The notes below the pieces were generated by a model. The model searched no databases, was not told where the DNA came from, and saw only the letters and a list, made by a program, of their open reading frames with translations. Both the position numbers and the translations under genes were made by a program. A stretch of DNA of 64,000 bases from Loxodes magnus (taxonomy: Eukaryota > Ciliophora > Karyorelictea > Loxodida > Loxodidae): positions 100,085-164,084 of the forward strand of contig CAMPDV010000909.1 in assembly GCA_946699065.1 (NCBI GenBank), written 5' to 3'. Positions 22,005-32,519 of this stretch are shown here, piece after piece. Position 1 is the stretch's first letter. The number at the start of each line of letters is the position of its first letter.

Positions 22005-23815
22005 TAGATATTTTTATGGTTTTTATCTATTTCAGAAAAATAAATTTTAGAATTTATTTTTAATAAGAGAAATAAAATGAAACAAATTACAGTATAATAT
22101 ATGTATAAAATAAACATAATCTAACTAACACTTAAATACATTTTTTCTAATAACAAAGAAGGATTTTCTCATAAGTATCAAAGATATATTGTAAATATTA
22201 ACTAATTAGCTAATTATAAATAATAATCAATAATTAAAAAAATATTGAAAATATCAAATTTTTTTATAATAGATGAATTAAAAATTAGGAAATTTGTATA
22301 AAATATATTTAATTAAAATTTTTAAAATTAAGGAAAATTTGAAAGAAGAACGTTTGCTCATTTTAAAACGGGATAAAGAACTAAATTATCTCATATCTAG
22401 ATGATTAAATTACAAAGTTAATTAAAAAAAAAATAATAAGTTAATATATTTTTCCAAAAACAGAAACAAAAATAAAAATAATTTTAAACTTTTTAAGCCA
22501 AACTTTATTATTTTTTATTTAAATAAGTGGATTTAAAATTTATTCTTTAAAAACAATAAAATCAAAGATTAATTTAATCAATTATTTTTTACTTAAAACT
22601 TTTTAAAATAAAAAATTAATTGATTATTTTACTAAAATTAGTATTTTTTTATTTTTAAAGAATAAATTTTTTAATTTAATAGCTTTTAGATATTTTTATA
22701 AAGATGATAAAAATTTTCAATATAGAAAACTGTATGCAATGATTTAAAAATTCTTAATTAATTAATTTAAAAAATTTATTCTCATTATTATTTTTAAAAT
22801 TAATTGAATAGCTTTTTTATAATTTTTTTATAACTAATTTTCTTAAATATTTTTTAAAGTTTTTTGTTAAACTTTTTATTTTTATTTCGTTTCGGTTAAG
22901 AGAATTTATTATTAAAAATAAAAAATTTAAATCTTCCATCTTTTTATTTAGGATTTTATCTTAACAAATAAATACAAATCTAGTTTTAAAAAATTAGGAA
23001 AAAGAATGCGTTTAACTGTATTTAAATAAAATATTAAAAAGAATATTAAAGGAAAAGCAAAAAATTTTAAACTTATAAAAATTTATTTTTTTATTTATTT
23101 TTCTTTTATAAATTTAAAAAATGATGCTTTTGAGTTTAATTATTAGAAAAAATACATTAAACACTAAAAAAATTAAAAAAAATGATTTTAAAAAATATGA
23201 AATCCTTTAAAATATGCAAAAATTTTAAATTTAATTAGATTAAAATAATATAAAAAAACCTCAAAGTAGTAAAATTTCATATAAAATAAATAATAAAAAA
23301 TGTATAAATAAAGTTAAATTTTATAAAATTTAAAGAGAAAGCAATATAAACATAAAATTAAATAAATTCATTATAAATGAATCAAATACTTAAAAACATT
23401 TTAGATAACTTTCTTTTTGTAATTTATGAGGAAAATAAAATTATAAATTTTTTCTAATTTATTAGATAAAAGAATAAATAGATTAAAATTAATAATGGAT
23501 AATTTAGTAATATTTATACAATAATTATTAAAAAATAAAAAAAATATGGTAAAATATTATCAAAGAGGCTATGATATGAAGTAACATAAATGATCATTAC
23601 CTTCGTCATATTTTCAGGTAAGATTTTTCATTTCTTTAGTTTATTCTTTAATTTCTTTTTTCTACTTTTTTCTACTTTTTTATATAACTATTTCTATCCA
23701 TTCAACTCTTTTGATTTTTTTCATCACAGACCATCTACTAGCTCTTTATCTACTTAGGAGTAATTTTATGTAGTTATGGTTTACTTAAATTATTATCCTT
23801 AGAGGAATAATTAAA
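22005..23815. other. AT-rich core of the inverted-repeat spacer, nothing recognised
   Basis: One of the most AT-rich stretches of the window. No gene, repeat family member or structured RNA was recognised. Confidence 0.45.
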
Positions 23816-23819
23816 AAGA

Positions 23820-24117
23820 TGGTGGGAGCTAAGAATGACCTTCGTGACTAAACTTTCTGGTTTTATGGCTAGGAACAAGTTCCTTTCCTGTCGCTGAGAA
23901 AGTCCCTGGTCAGAGTCATTCTCTGAAGGGAAAACTGTTTTTGAGATTATCCGCTCTTGGTAGAGGCTTGAAGTCTGGCTGCTCATAGCGATGGAGCTCC
24001 CTAGCACCTGTGCCTGGAGTACAACAGGATATCCCTGTTATTCCATAAAAAGAGAGCATCGGGTCGTGCAATCGGAAAGGAGTTTCCGGTCCAAAAACTT
24101 TTTTAGTTGAAATTAAT
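23820..24117 (+). mobile_element. SINE-like element S3, second copy
   Basis: From GGTGGGAGCTAAGAATGACC to AGTTGAAATTAATTAAAT it is nearly identical to the reverse complement of 14341-14651. It has the same 5' start and an equivalent 3' end, supporting these as element boundaries. I see no convincing target-site duplication. The open frame on its minus strand is a shadow. Confidence 0.7.
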
Positions 24118-24149
24118 TAAATTACTTCTTTTAATAAAAAAAGGCGTGA

Positions 24150-24370
24150 GTAACATTTAGATCTGTCTTAATATATCACAAAACTTTGGGAGATTGCTAG
24201 TTGGATTCGAGATCTTGAAGAGAAAGTATCTGAGTGCCTATCTGGCCCTGGTAAGCTTAAATCAATAGATATGGAGTATGTAGTCCCTGATTGTAGAAAT
24301 AATCAACAGAATATCCCCGTTATGTAGATTAAAAGACACTTAAGAATAAACAGAAAGCGAAGTTATGCAA
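24150..24370 (+). repeat. Diverged S3-like repeat (S5), copy 1
   Basis: Shares GAGATCTTGAAGAGAAAGTA and AATCAACAGAATATCCCCGT with the reverse complement of 30100-30340 (GATCTTGAAGGGAACGCATC; AATCAGCAGAATATTCCC). It resembles S3 at GAAGGGAACGC and at ACAGGATATCCC. It is probably an old member of the same superfamily. Confidence 0.5.
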
Positions 24371-24402
24371 CTTTAAATACTCAATGTTAATCATTATCTT
24401 CA

Positions 24403-24432
24403 TTATAAATTAAATTAAATTAAATTAAAAAT
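24403..24432. repeat. Short tandem repeat (TAAAT)n
   Basis: About five units of TAAAT. Seen from the minus strand it is an (ATTTA)n run just after the end of the zinc-knuckle frame at 24440, so it may be the 3' tail of that gene or element. Confidence 0.6.
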
Positions 24433-24439
24433 ATTAAGG

Positions 24440-25223
24440 TTAATGGATTGTTCCCTTAAAAGATCCATTACCCCCTTTATTACCTTTTACAGGATCTCGG
24501 ATTCCCCGGTGTCTCCACCCAAGTTCACTTCCGAGCTTTCCGAACGGTCTTGGAGTTATCTTCTTACGTCATAATTAACCATCCTAGCAAGGATAAAACA
24601 TGGTCAATTCATTTCAAATCTTTTTTCTAATTTCCTTATTTCCCTAGCATCTTCTTCAAAGATGATATTGACTGCCACATATGTAGCACTTTTTTTAAAG
24701 TATTTTTCTTAAGTAATGGGTTGTTCTTCTATTATCATTGAATCTTGATTTTTTTATGGCTATTAGCTCTCTAATTTCTCTACCCTTTGCTTAATTTCTT
24801 TAACTTGCTAAAAGGCATTTTCATATTTTTAAAAGTCTATTCCCATTTATTCATCTAGTCTAACAATATCGCATTCTATTTCTTGATATCTGTTATTAAT
24901 ATCCTATTTTGTAACAAATTCAGTGTGTGACTTCTCATCGTCCACATGATCTTATAAATCTTGTTATAATCTGATAACATAATGCTCGAGATTCTCGACT
25001 TTATCAGTGTAGTCGAAAATAATCTACAGGAGTTATTCCTTGTCTAAATTAATTAGTTGATTAAATGTATGCCTCTTTTTAGTAATTTTTGCAGGTAGTT
25101 ATTTTTCTACTGATAATTAGCAATATTTTTTCTTTTAAATCTTAGTTGTTAATTTTAGAAAGATTGATCAGTAGTATTACGAGTAATCTTTTCGATAAGA
25201 AAACCTTTGTTCCAACTCTCCAT
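24440..25223 (-). CDS. Zinc-knuckle protein with short linker (right arm)
   Basis: Shares its first ~140 codons with the left-arm fragment (coiled coil DKVENLEHYVIRLQQDLQDH ... QVKEIKQR). It then continues in frame through VEKLESQQPQKNQDSMII and QEKYFKKKCYICGSQYHLW to a perfect CCHC knuckle (CYICGSQYHLWRRC, Trp = UGA), then PCQDGQLWRKKITPRP and a Gly-rich tail (GNKGGNGSFKG). Knuckle plus post-knuckle motif match the gag-like family. Likely a nucleic-acid-binding protein (inference). The N-terminus has the same intron-or-frameshift question as the left arm (reverse complement of the 38-nt GT-AG stretch). No UGA ends the frame; UAA codons at about 24445 may terminate it. Divergent from kelch copy C, 335 bp apart. 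Confidence 0.6.
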
Positions 25224-27181
25224 TTTTTAATTATTATTTTAATATTATTTTTAATTATATTTATCTAAGAAACTAATCTGCTTTAAATTATGTTTGGTTT
25301 TAAAAAATTAAACTTGCTAGCATATTAAATAAATAAATAAAAAAGTTGAAATAAACTAATGAAAATAAATAAATATAGTAGCTATTATATAATAAACAAG
25401 GAAAAATAGAAAACTATAATTACTTTTAATATTTTAAATTAATTATTAGAATTAAAAAATATTAATTATATTAATAAAACTAAAAACTATTTAAATTTAT
25501 TTAAATTATAAAAAAACTAATTATATTTCAACTACTTTTTTACCTTAAAATAATAATCATGTAGAACTAAGATATTTGTAAATCTTGTTCTGAAAAATTC
25601 GACTCATAGGTTGGAATTCCTAAAATTTTACCTTGTAATCACTCTGTCTGCATTATTTGCTTGTCGGCAGAATTTAGAAAAAGCAAATAAAATAAATGTC
25701 CTATTTGCTAGGCAGTTTCTAAATAAAATCCTAATGATTTAAAAAACAACGAGCAACTTTTAAATAAATATAAATAGATGATAATGTAGAAATAATAAGT
25801 AGAGTAAAACTTAGAAATGTTAAAGTCTTAAAGAATAAACTTGAAATAGTAACTATAAAAGATTAATTAATAACATTCTTTTATTGCTTAATAAGCTTTA
25901 ATTCTCTTATCTTTAATAAAGGCAATATAGTTCAAACTGAATTGAAATAAAGTATAAAAAATATAAGTGAAAAAGTGTTAAAACTTGAATATTTTCTAAA
26001 ATAGTAAGATAAAATTAATATAAATGATCTAAGAAATAGTAGCTAAGTAATAACTTAAGAAGATTATTAAACAGTATAAAATAAAGGAAATTAATAAATA
26101 TAGCAATTAGAATAATATAAAAGTTAATTGATAAATCTAATGGATCAGATTTTTGACTCCGTATCTAGGAACAAAAAAGAGAAAGCATAAGAAATAATTG
26201 AAAAAAGTTAAGGATAATAAGAAGAGAGTATATAAAATATAGGAATTCTAAATTAAAATTTAGATTAAAGAAATAAAAAGATTTGTAATTTTATTCATTA
26301 CTTCACTAGTGATTCTTATAATTTACATTTATTCGATATATAAAAAGAAGATTATAAGTTAGTTTAGATATAATAAAAAGTTCCACTTTTTTAAAGAAGT
26401 GTAGAGTATGTTAATAAACTTTACTTAGTAGGAGGAGAAATAAATAATTAAGTAATTAAGACAACTTGATAAGTGGAATATGATGGTAAATGTAAATAAT
26501 TAAATGATATGAATGAAGCTAGATGTAGTTAAGGATTAGCAGCAGCTTAAGGAAGGATTTTTGCAATAGGAGGAGGTGATAATAATTAAATTCCTATAAA
26601 TACAGTAGAAAGTTTAAGATTAGAAAGTGAAAATAGTTGAAAATAATGTTCTTAATTACCATATGAAATTAATAGTTAAACTCTTGTAACTGATAAATAA
26701 GAAGAAAATATTTATTCTTTTGGAGGATTAAAGTAAGGAGAATAGATTATAAAAGAAATATTTAAATATAATATTTAAAAAGATGAATGAATATAGCTTG
26801 ATTTTTAATTACCATAATCTCTGAGTATTGCAGCTATTTGTTTAGAACCATTGATAATTTTAGGAGGTAATTATGAATTCAATAAGCAATCTAAATAAAT
26901 TTATAAAAGAAATAACATGAATTGGTAAGAAGGATTTCTTCCTATAGAATGTAATTGCACAACTTAAGTAAAAGTAAAAGATAATTACATTTTTGCATTT
27001 ATGTATTCTTATAGTTAAGAAGATTATACATAAATTATGAAAGTTGAAATAAACAGTCTGCAAGCAGAAATAATTAGAAGAGAAAGAAGATGAAAAAAAT
27101 TAAAATTAAAATATTTTTATTTAATTTAAGATATAAAATTATCTTTCTAACTTTTTAAAGTAAAATTTAAAATTATAAGAA
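24805..27181. repeat. Inverted duplication, right arm
   Basis: Reverse complement of 17455-19857. The arms are separated by about 4.9 kb. The 24805 edge lies inside the coding sequence of the zinc-knuckle gene, exactly where the left arm is interrupted by a retroelement. The right arm is therefore probably the ancestral arrangement at this edge. Confidence 0.85.
25559..27093 (+). pseudogene. RING-kelch gene, copy C (10-nt deletion)
   Basis: Near-identical to copy B. ATG 25559-25561, RING CKSCSEKF ... CNHSVCIICLS ... KCPICQA, kelch part with IKTTWQVEYDGKC, LAAAQGRIFAIGG, NSWKQCSQLP and DEWIQLDFQLP, ending RRERR and UGA (27091-27093). Copy B has ten extra bases where this copy reads CTCTTATCTTTAAT (about 25909), so the reading frame is lost in the coiled coil and kelch is out of frame with RING. 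Unless programmed or a sequencing error, it cannot make the full protein. The kelch half remains clean in its own frame, so inactivation is recent. Confidence 0.8.
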
Positions 27182-27309
27182 ATTTTTATATATTAGATAT
27201 TGATTATATTAATAAAATTAAATTAAAAATTTTGTCAGAATTTTATATTTTTTAAAAAGAAAAAGAATAAAAATATAAAATATTATCACCTTCTTTCTAA
27301 AACTATATT

Positions 27310-28300
27310 ATGTAGGCAAGTAAATAAAATTTAGATGATTTGAAAAGAAAAGAAAATACAAGGTAAATAATCAATAATACAAATTTCGATAAGTAATTCC
27401 TTTAGAAACGAATCAAAGTTAAAATGAATTAAAGAAGAAATTTATTTAAGTTATATAAAATATTTAATGAATTTTTTGCTACTAAAAAGTGAGTATTCTA
27501 GAATAAGAAATAATCTTATATAATAAGAAATAAAATTTATCTAATTTATCTAATTTAAAAGAAAAAAATTAAATAGATAAGATAAAAGAAATATGATTGT
27601 TCAATTTTCAAAAACTTAGAACTACAGAAATTGAACATTAAATATATGAATAGCAATAATTTAAGAAATACGTTAAAAACTATGATTTAAAGAAACGATC
27701 AAAAAGTTAGAATATAAATATTATATAAAAAATTGAAAATTTTCTTGTAAAAAGTCTCTTTTAATAATGATTAATCACTTTCAGACTAAAATTAACAAAT
27801 TATACATAAAGAACTCAAAAATATAAAAGAAGAAAATCAAAAATTTAAAGATTCGTATAAGAGTTCTAAGGAAAAATTAGAAATATTATTTCTAATACAT
27901 AAGAATCAAAATTGGCAATAGATATTCAGCAAATGTGAGAATCGAGTAATTATAAACTAAGTTCAATTAATTTGCAGAGTTGACGGGAATTTTAATTCTT
28001 TAAAATATGTCGATATATGACCCTATGGATGTAGAATTTATAGATTAATCGAATCAAAATTAATTTTATAATAGAATGCTTTAAAGCTGTAATCCTGATA
28101 TTACAGGAGTATTGGCCATAATATGGTAAGATAATGCTGATATTTTAACGAAAATAATAATAAGAAAATTTAAAATAAAGACAATCGTTCAGTAATTTAT
28201 ATTATACTTCAAAAGACATTATACAGGACGAAAATTTATAGAAATAGTGAAATTTTAAGAGATATAACATTAGCAAAAAAAAATAAGAAATGAGAAATTT
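27310..28300 (+). pseudogene. Zinc-knuckle subfamily 2 copy without visible knuckle (G14)
   Basis: Starts MQASKQNLDDLKRKENT 217 bp after kelch copy C, the same arrangement as copy B and the 16.1-kb gene. Later it shares TKFNQFAELTGILIL and DPMDVEF with that gene (there TKFNQFAELTESILL, APMDVEQ). Beyond this the sequence differs (QSCNPDITGVLAIIWQDN) and no CCHC knuckle is seen. Several frame changes are needed. It ends where the 28.3-kb retroelement is inserted. Confidence 0.5.
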
Positions 28301-28302
28301 TG

Positions 28303-28317
28303 GGTAGTGAACTTGAT
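28303..28317. repeat. Target-site duplication, left copy
   Basis: GGTAGTGAACTTGAT, repeated exactly at 29210-29224. Confidence 0.85.
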
Positions 28318-29209
28318 AATAATAATAATAATGAAATTAAAATGTTCAACAGTGCCAATCTGAACACCGTTTAAAATAAGTTGTTTTATCAGCAACACTT
28401 CTCATCATTCTTGACTTTCTAATGAAATTATCTTCACTAAGGTCTTCTCAGTTTCTTTGATTTCTTGTTTTTATTATTTCAAAATGTACTTCACATTATT
28501 TTCTTCTGTAAATATCTCCATGCTAGTTACAATAGAGCCTCTAGTATTTTTCTTATTCTTTACGCCAAAATTTTCTCTTGAAATTCTAAAATTTTTAGCA
28601 ATTCTTGTACAAATGTCACTTACTCTTACAGTAGTAGCATTTCTTCCTTACTTATCTGATTGGTTTTCGATTTATAACCTCTTTTTATTCTATCTCCATC
28701 TAATTTGTCTAATTAGTTATGTTTGTGCTAATATTCTGTTGCTTAATAAACTCCAACTCTTGTTTTTATACGATATTTCCAAGCCTTGCTGTTTCTTATC
28801 TATGTTCAGTTTAAATGTTCCAATATGCTTGGAGTTCCCTTTCTTAGTTAATAATTCTAATCTCTAAGTTATCTTATCCAAGCGATAATAAGTTTCTTAG
28901 TTCTTAATTTTCCTACTTAAACACTTTAATCTCTTCCTAGAGATTGGATATTTCAAATACTAACTGTTAAATATTGATTTCCTTTTTAATTATCTTTGAT
29001 GGAAGTTCTTTTCCTGTTATTATATTAGATTCCTTTCTTTTTATTACTTTAGGAGGAGTTTATTATAGTTTATAGGTTCTTTATTAGTTTTGTAAGTGAG
29101 GAGAAGAAGACTCTTGATACTTTTTTTATGCCTGCTTTTTCTCTAGAGCTTTTTTCTCTTCTTTGCTCAAGAAAAAGCCGGGAACAAGATTTTAAGACTC
29201 CATTTTTAT
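28318..29209 (-). mobile_element. Complete 892-bp zinc-knuckle retroelement (G4)
   Basis: Bounded by perfect 15-bp direct repeats. On the minus strand it starts only six bases before the ATG and ends in an (ATT)n tail just after the UGA stop. Between lies a single ORF. There is no reverse transcriptase or endonuclease, so if mobile it must use an enzyme supplied in trans. A short hairpin (GTTCA ... TGAAC, 28345-28367) lies at the 3' end. It is inserted next to the G14 relic, in opposite orientation. Confidence 0.8.
28346..29203 (-). CDS. Gag-like coiled-coil CCHC protein, 285 aa, intact (G4 ORF)
   Basis: One uninterrupted frame from ATG (29201-29203) to UGA (28346-28348) under the ciliate code. 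Order: N-terminal MESQNLVPGFFLSKEE; low-complexity Gln/Ser/Lys linker; coiled coil ~90-180 (QQLVFEISNLQEEIKVFKQ); ERELQAYWNIQ, where Trp is UGG at 28820-28822 but UGA in the 19.9-kb and 58-kb copies; CCHC knuckle KKCYYCKSKWHLYKNC with UGA as Trp; motif RLYCNQHGDIYRRKQC; basic tail. One further internal UGA lies about 30 codons before the end. Likely an RNA-binding nucleoprotein of a LINE-dependent element (inferred from knuckle, coiled coil and insertion structure). 3' UTR only about 15 nt before the tail. Confidence 0.78.
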
Positions 29210-29224
29210 GGTAGTGAACTTGAT
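29210..29224. repeat. Target-site duplication, right copy
   Basis: Exact copy of 28303-28317. Confidence 0.85.
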
Positions 29225-30095
29225 TGAACCAAAATTCGAATTATAAAAAAGGGATTAACAAATAGGTTTGTCTTTCGGAAAACGATCCAAACGAAGAATG
29301 GAAATTTAAAATTTAACAAGATAATTAAATTTAACATAGTGATGAATTTATTAAAGGTGGAATCATTTTATTTAATTATTATTAATAAAAATAACTAAGA
29401 GCATCTGAATCTAAATATATATAGAAAAAAAAAGCATGGAATTGAATTACAACAAAGTTAAGTTAAGGTTTTATAGAAAGCAAGAAATATGTGGAGATGC
29501 TTAAAAACAAGAAATAGAAAGATAAATAGGAAAATTTTACTTTTTTATTTAGAAAAAAATAGAAAAAATTAAATTAAAATAACCTAGGAATGCAAATATT
29601 TCAAAATCCTTTATTAATGACAACCATTACAGATATAAATATAATTCAGTAAGCTGATTGAATTCAAATAGTTAATTGATCTAAATAATTTTACATAAGA
29701 AAAATCTTTTTATTTAAAAAATGTTTGCCTTAGAAATGTAAATAATTTTTTATGTTAATAAATTAAATAAACCTAAATAAATCTAGTATTAACTTTATGA
29801 TTAATAAAAAATTTTGAAATATTGAAAATGTAGTAAATTTATAAATAAAATAATTATAAAAAATTATAATAATGTTTAGTTTTTAAGATAATTAAAATTA
29901 AAAGTTTTTGTGCTTTTTCAAAGTAGCTATAAATGATATTGGAAATTTAAGTTTAAGTTATAAGTATTTTATTGAATTTTATTAATCAAAAAAATTTAAT
30001 TAAATAAAGGTATCTTGCATTAATAAAAATTTATGTGTTATTTTTAAAATTGGTTCCTTAAAAATACATATGAAGTAAATAAATCATTAACATTT
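29225..30095. other. AT-rich region, nothing recognised
   Basis: The first 120 bp are less AT-rich and may be the rest of the sequence hit by the G4 insertion. Nothing identifiable follows. Confidence 0.4.
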
Positions 30096-30099
30096 AGAG

Positions 30100-30340
30100 T
30101 TCGAGGAAAGATAAGTTATCCCCATGCTGTATTCTTTTAGCATCTTCTTGACGGATATATGGGAATATTCTGCTGATTATTTTCTACAAGCAGAGATTAC
30201 CATGTATATTTATGCATACTCAATGATCATAGAATTAACGAAAGCTGGATAATCTCCAGATGCGTTCCCTTCAAGATCTTGGATCTTTCCAAAGATTATT
30301 CTAAGGATTTTAAGTATTATCAGAGAAATGAAAATATTAT
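30100..30340 (-). repeat. Diverged S3-like repeat (S5), copy 2
   Basis: The minus strand contains AAGATCTTGAAGGGAACGCA, GGAGATTATCC and AATCAGCAGAATATTCCC. These align with 24190-24340 and, more distantly, with S3 (CTGAAGGGAACGC ... GAGATTATCCGCT). Confidence 0.5.
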
Positions 30341-30374
30341 TCCCATTATTATTTTAATTATTATATAATAATTA

Positions 30375-30765
30375 AACGGATATCGACTGTGGCTGGGAAA
30401 ACCAGTAGATAATTTGGTGAATTATATATTTTTATTGTAAGTAATCTCACACTAATACCACCAAGGGAAGAGTGGACTAGCTCGAAAGAGACAAGTTTAA
30501 CATTCCCAAAGGTTCTCACTAGCGGTACAAATGTTTGCTTGACGGGCTTACTGGTGACTTAACAGCAAATACTTATTTGAATCCTTAATAAGATAACTTG
30601 AGCATTTGTTTCAAGATTCGAGAATAGTCTTTAATTATTAGCTTCCCATTTCGAGAAGCTGACGTGACTAATAGGACTACTAGAATTTTAACAAGAAGTA
30701 TGAAAACATTTTTTCTTAATATTAATATAGAAAAAGCTGTGAACCAATTAGGTACTACACGCTCT
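30375..30765 (+). mobile_element. SINE-like element S2 with T1 tail, second copy
   Basis: AAGGTTCTCACTAGCGGTAC, CTTATTTGAATCC, CAAGATTCGAGAATAGTCTT, GAAGCTGACGTGACTAATAG and then a T1 hairpin (30731-30765) in which the inner GCG/CGC pairs are GTG/CAC. The order is the same as at 11501-11880 on the other strand. The 5' boundary is uncertain. Confidence 0.6.
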
Positions 30766-30886
30766 TAAAGCAAATTAATACATAAAGCTAAATAAAATTA
30801 AGTAAAAATCAATTTTGATAAAAGGATTAAATTTAAATCTAAACTAGTTTTGTTATAATATATTTATAAAAAGGTAAGACTTAGAT

Positions 30887-32392
30887 ATTTGTGCTTCTTG
30901 TAATGAAAAATTCGAATCACAATTAGGAATTCCTAAAATGTTACCTTGTAATCATTATGTTTGCCTTATCTGCTTGGTAGTAGAATTCAGAAAAAGCAGA
31001 TAGAATTTATAGCCTATTTGCTAAATAGTTTCTAAATTCAATCCTGAGAATTTAAAAACCAATGAACAATACTAAATAGATTAAAACAGATACCTTAGGA
31101 AAAATGATAACTACTATAAGCCGTAGAAATGCTAACGACTTAAAGGAGAAATTTTAAATAATAGCTGCTAAAGATTAATTAGTAGAATACTTTTATTGTT
31201 AGTTAAGCTTTAGTTCTCTTAGATCATCATATCTTTAGTCAAATCAATCAAACTAAAATTTCAATATAATAAATCATAAAAACAATAGACAGGAAAGTAT
31301 TAGAACTTCAGTATATTATGAAAATGCAAGACTAGATTACTATACACGATCTAAGAAATATTAACGAGACAATAACTTAAGAAGAATTGTAAAATATCTA
31401 AAATAAAGGGAGTTAATAAATATAAAAGTTAGAGGAAATTAAAGATAGAATGATAAGTTATTTAGGGCAGACTTTTGAGTTTAATTTTAGTAAGGAAAAC
31501 GAAAAATATAAGAAATAGTTGAGAACAAATGAGAGAAAAAAGAAGAAAATTAGTAAAATATAAGAGTTTTTAATTGAAACTTAGAATAAAATTATATTCA
31601 TTAATTTAGTAAAGATTCCTATAATTTACATTTATTTGATGTGATAAAGAAAGATTATAAGTTAATTAAGATACAATAAAAAGTACCTATATATTAAAGA
31701 AGCGTAGATTATAAAAATAAACTATATTTAGTAGGAGGATAAAAAAATAATTAGGCGGTAAAAACAACTTGATAAGTGGAATATGATGGTAGATGTAAGT
31801 AATTAAATGATATGAATGAAGCTAAATATGGTTTAGGGTTAGCAGCGGCTTAAGGAGCTATTTTTACTGTAGGAGGCATTGGTATCGATGAAATAACTTT
31901 AAATACAGTAGAAAGTTTAAGAATAGAAAGTAGAAATAAGTGAAAATGATGTTCTTAAATATCAAATGGAATCTATGATTAAACACTTGTAACTGATAAA
32001 TAAGAAGAAAATATTTATTCTTTTGGAGGATTAAAGTAAGGAAGATAGATTATAAAAGAAATATTTAATAAGACGAATGATTTTACTTGAACTATATTTA
32101 CCAAATCCCATTTTTGGCTGTGCTATATGTTTAGATCCTTTTATAATAATTGGAGGGAACTGTGAACTAAATAAACAACTAAATTAAATTTATAAAAGAA
32201 ATAGCATGAATTGGTAAGAAGATTTTCTCCTCATAGAATGTAATGGCATTACATAAGTAAAATTGAAAGATAATAAAATATTTACCTCCATGTTTTCATA
32301 TAATTAAGTTGATTATATATAAGTAATGAAAATTGATATAAACAGTTTGAAAGCAGAAATAGTTAGAAGAGAAAGGAGATGAACAAAATATG
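30887..32392 (+). pseudogene. RING-kelch gene, copy D (degenerate)
   Basis: Clearly homologous to A-C, ending RRERR-UGA (32390-32392), but damaged. The start ATG is AGG. The seventh RING cysteine is lost (NLQPIC where others have NKCPIC), and GGTA or G-to-A changes spoil other sites. A deletion removes most of the FKYNIQKDEW block after KEIF, and frame changes occur in the coiled coil. Preserved parts include TTWQVEYDGRCKQLNDMNEA (Trp = UGA), TLVTDKQEENIYSFGGLKQG and SMNWQED. Older than copy C. A decayed zinc-knuckle relic follows on the same strand. Confidence 0.75.
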
Positions 32393-32519
32393 TATTTTTA
32401 TGTTTTTTTTCTTTAAGTAATAAATAAATTGTCTCTTTCATTTGAAAGGTAAAAAATTAAAAATAATTAGATACTGTTTAATAATTCTTTTTGATATAAA
32501 TCATTATAAAAAGATCAAA

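Noticed and set aside
23774-24007. 77-aa minus-strand open frame
   Set aside because: Lies across the start of an S3 repeat in the antisense direction; the repeat explains the conservation.
28457-28867. 136-aa standard-code open frame on the plus strand
   Set aside because: Antisense of the 28.3-29.2 kb zinc-knuckle ORF, whose motifs and target-site duplications show the minus strand is the coding one.
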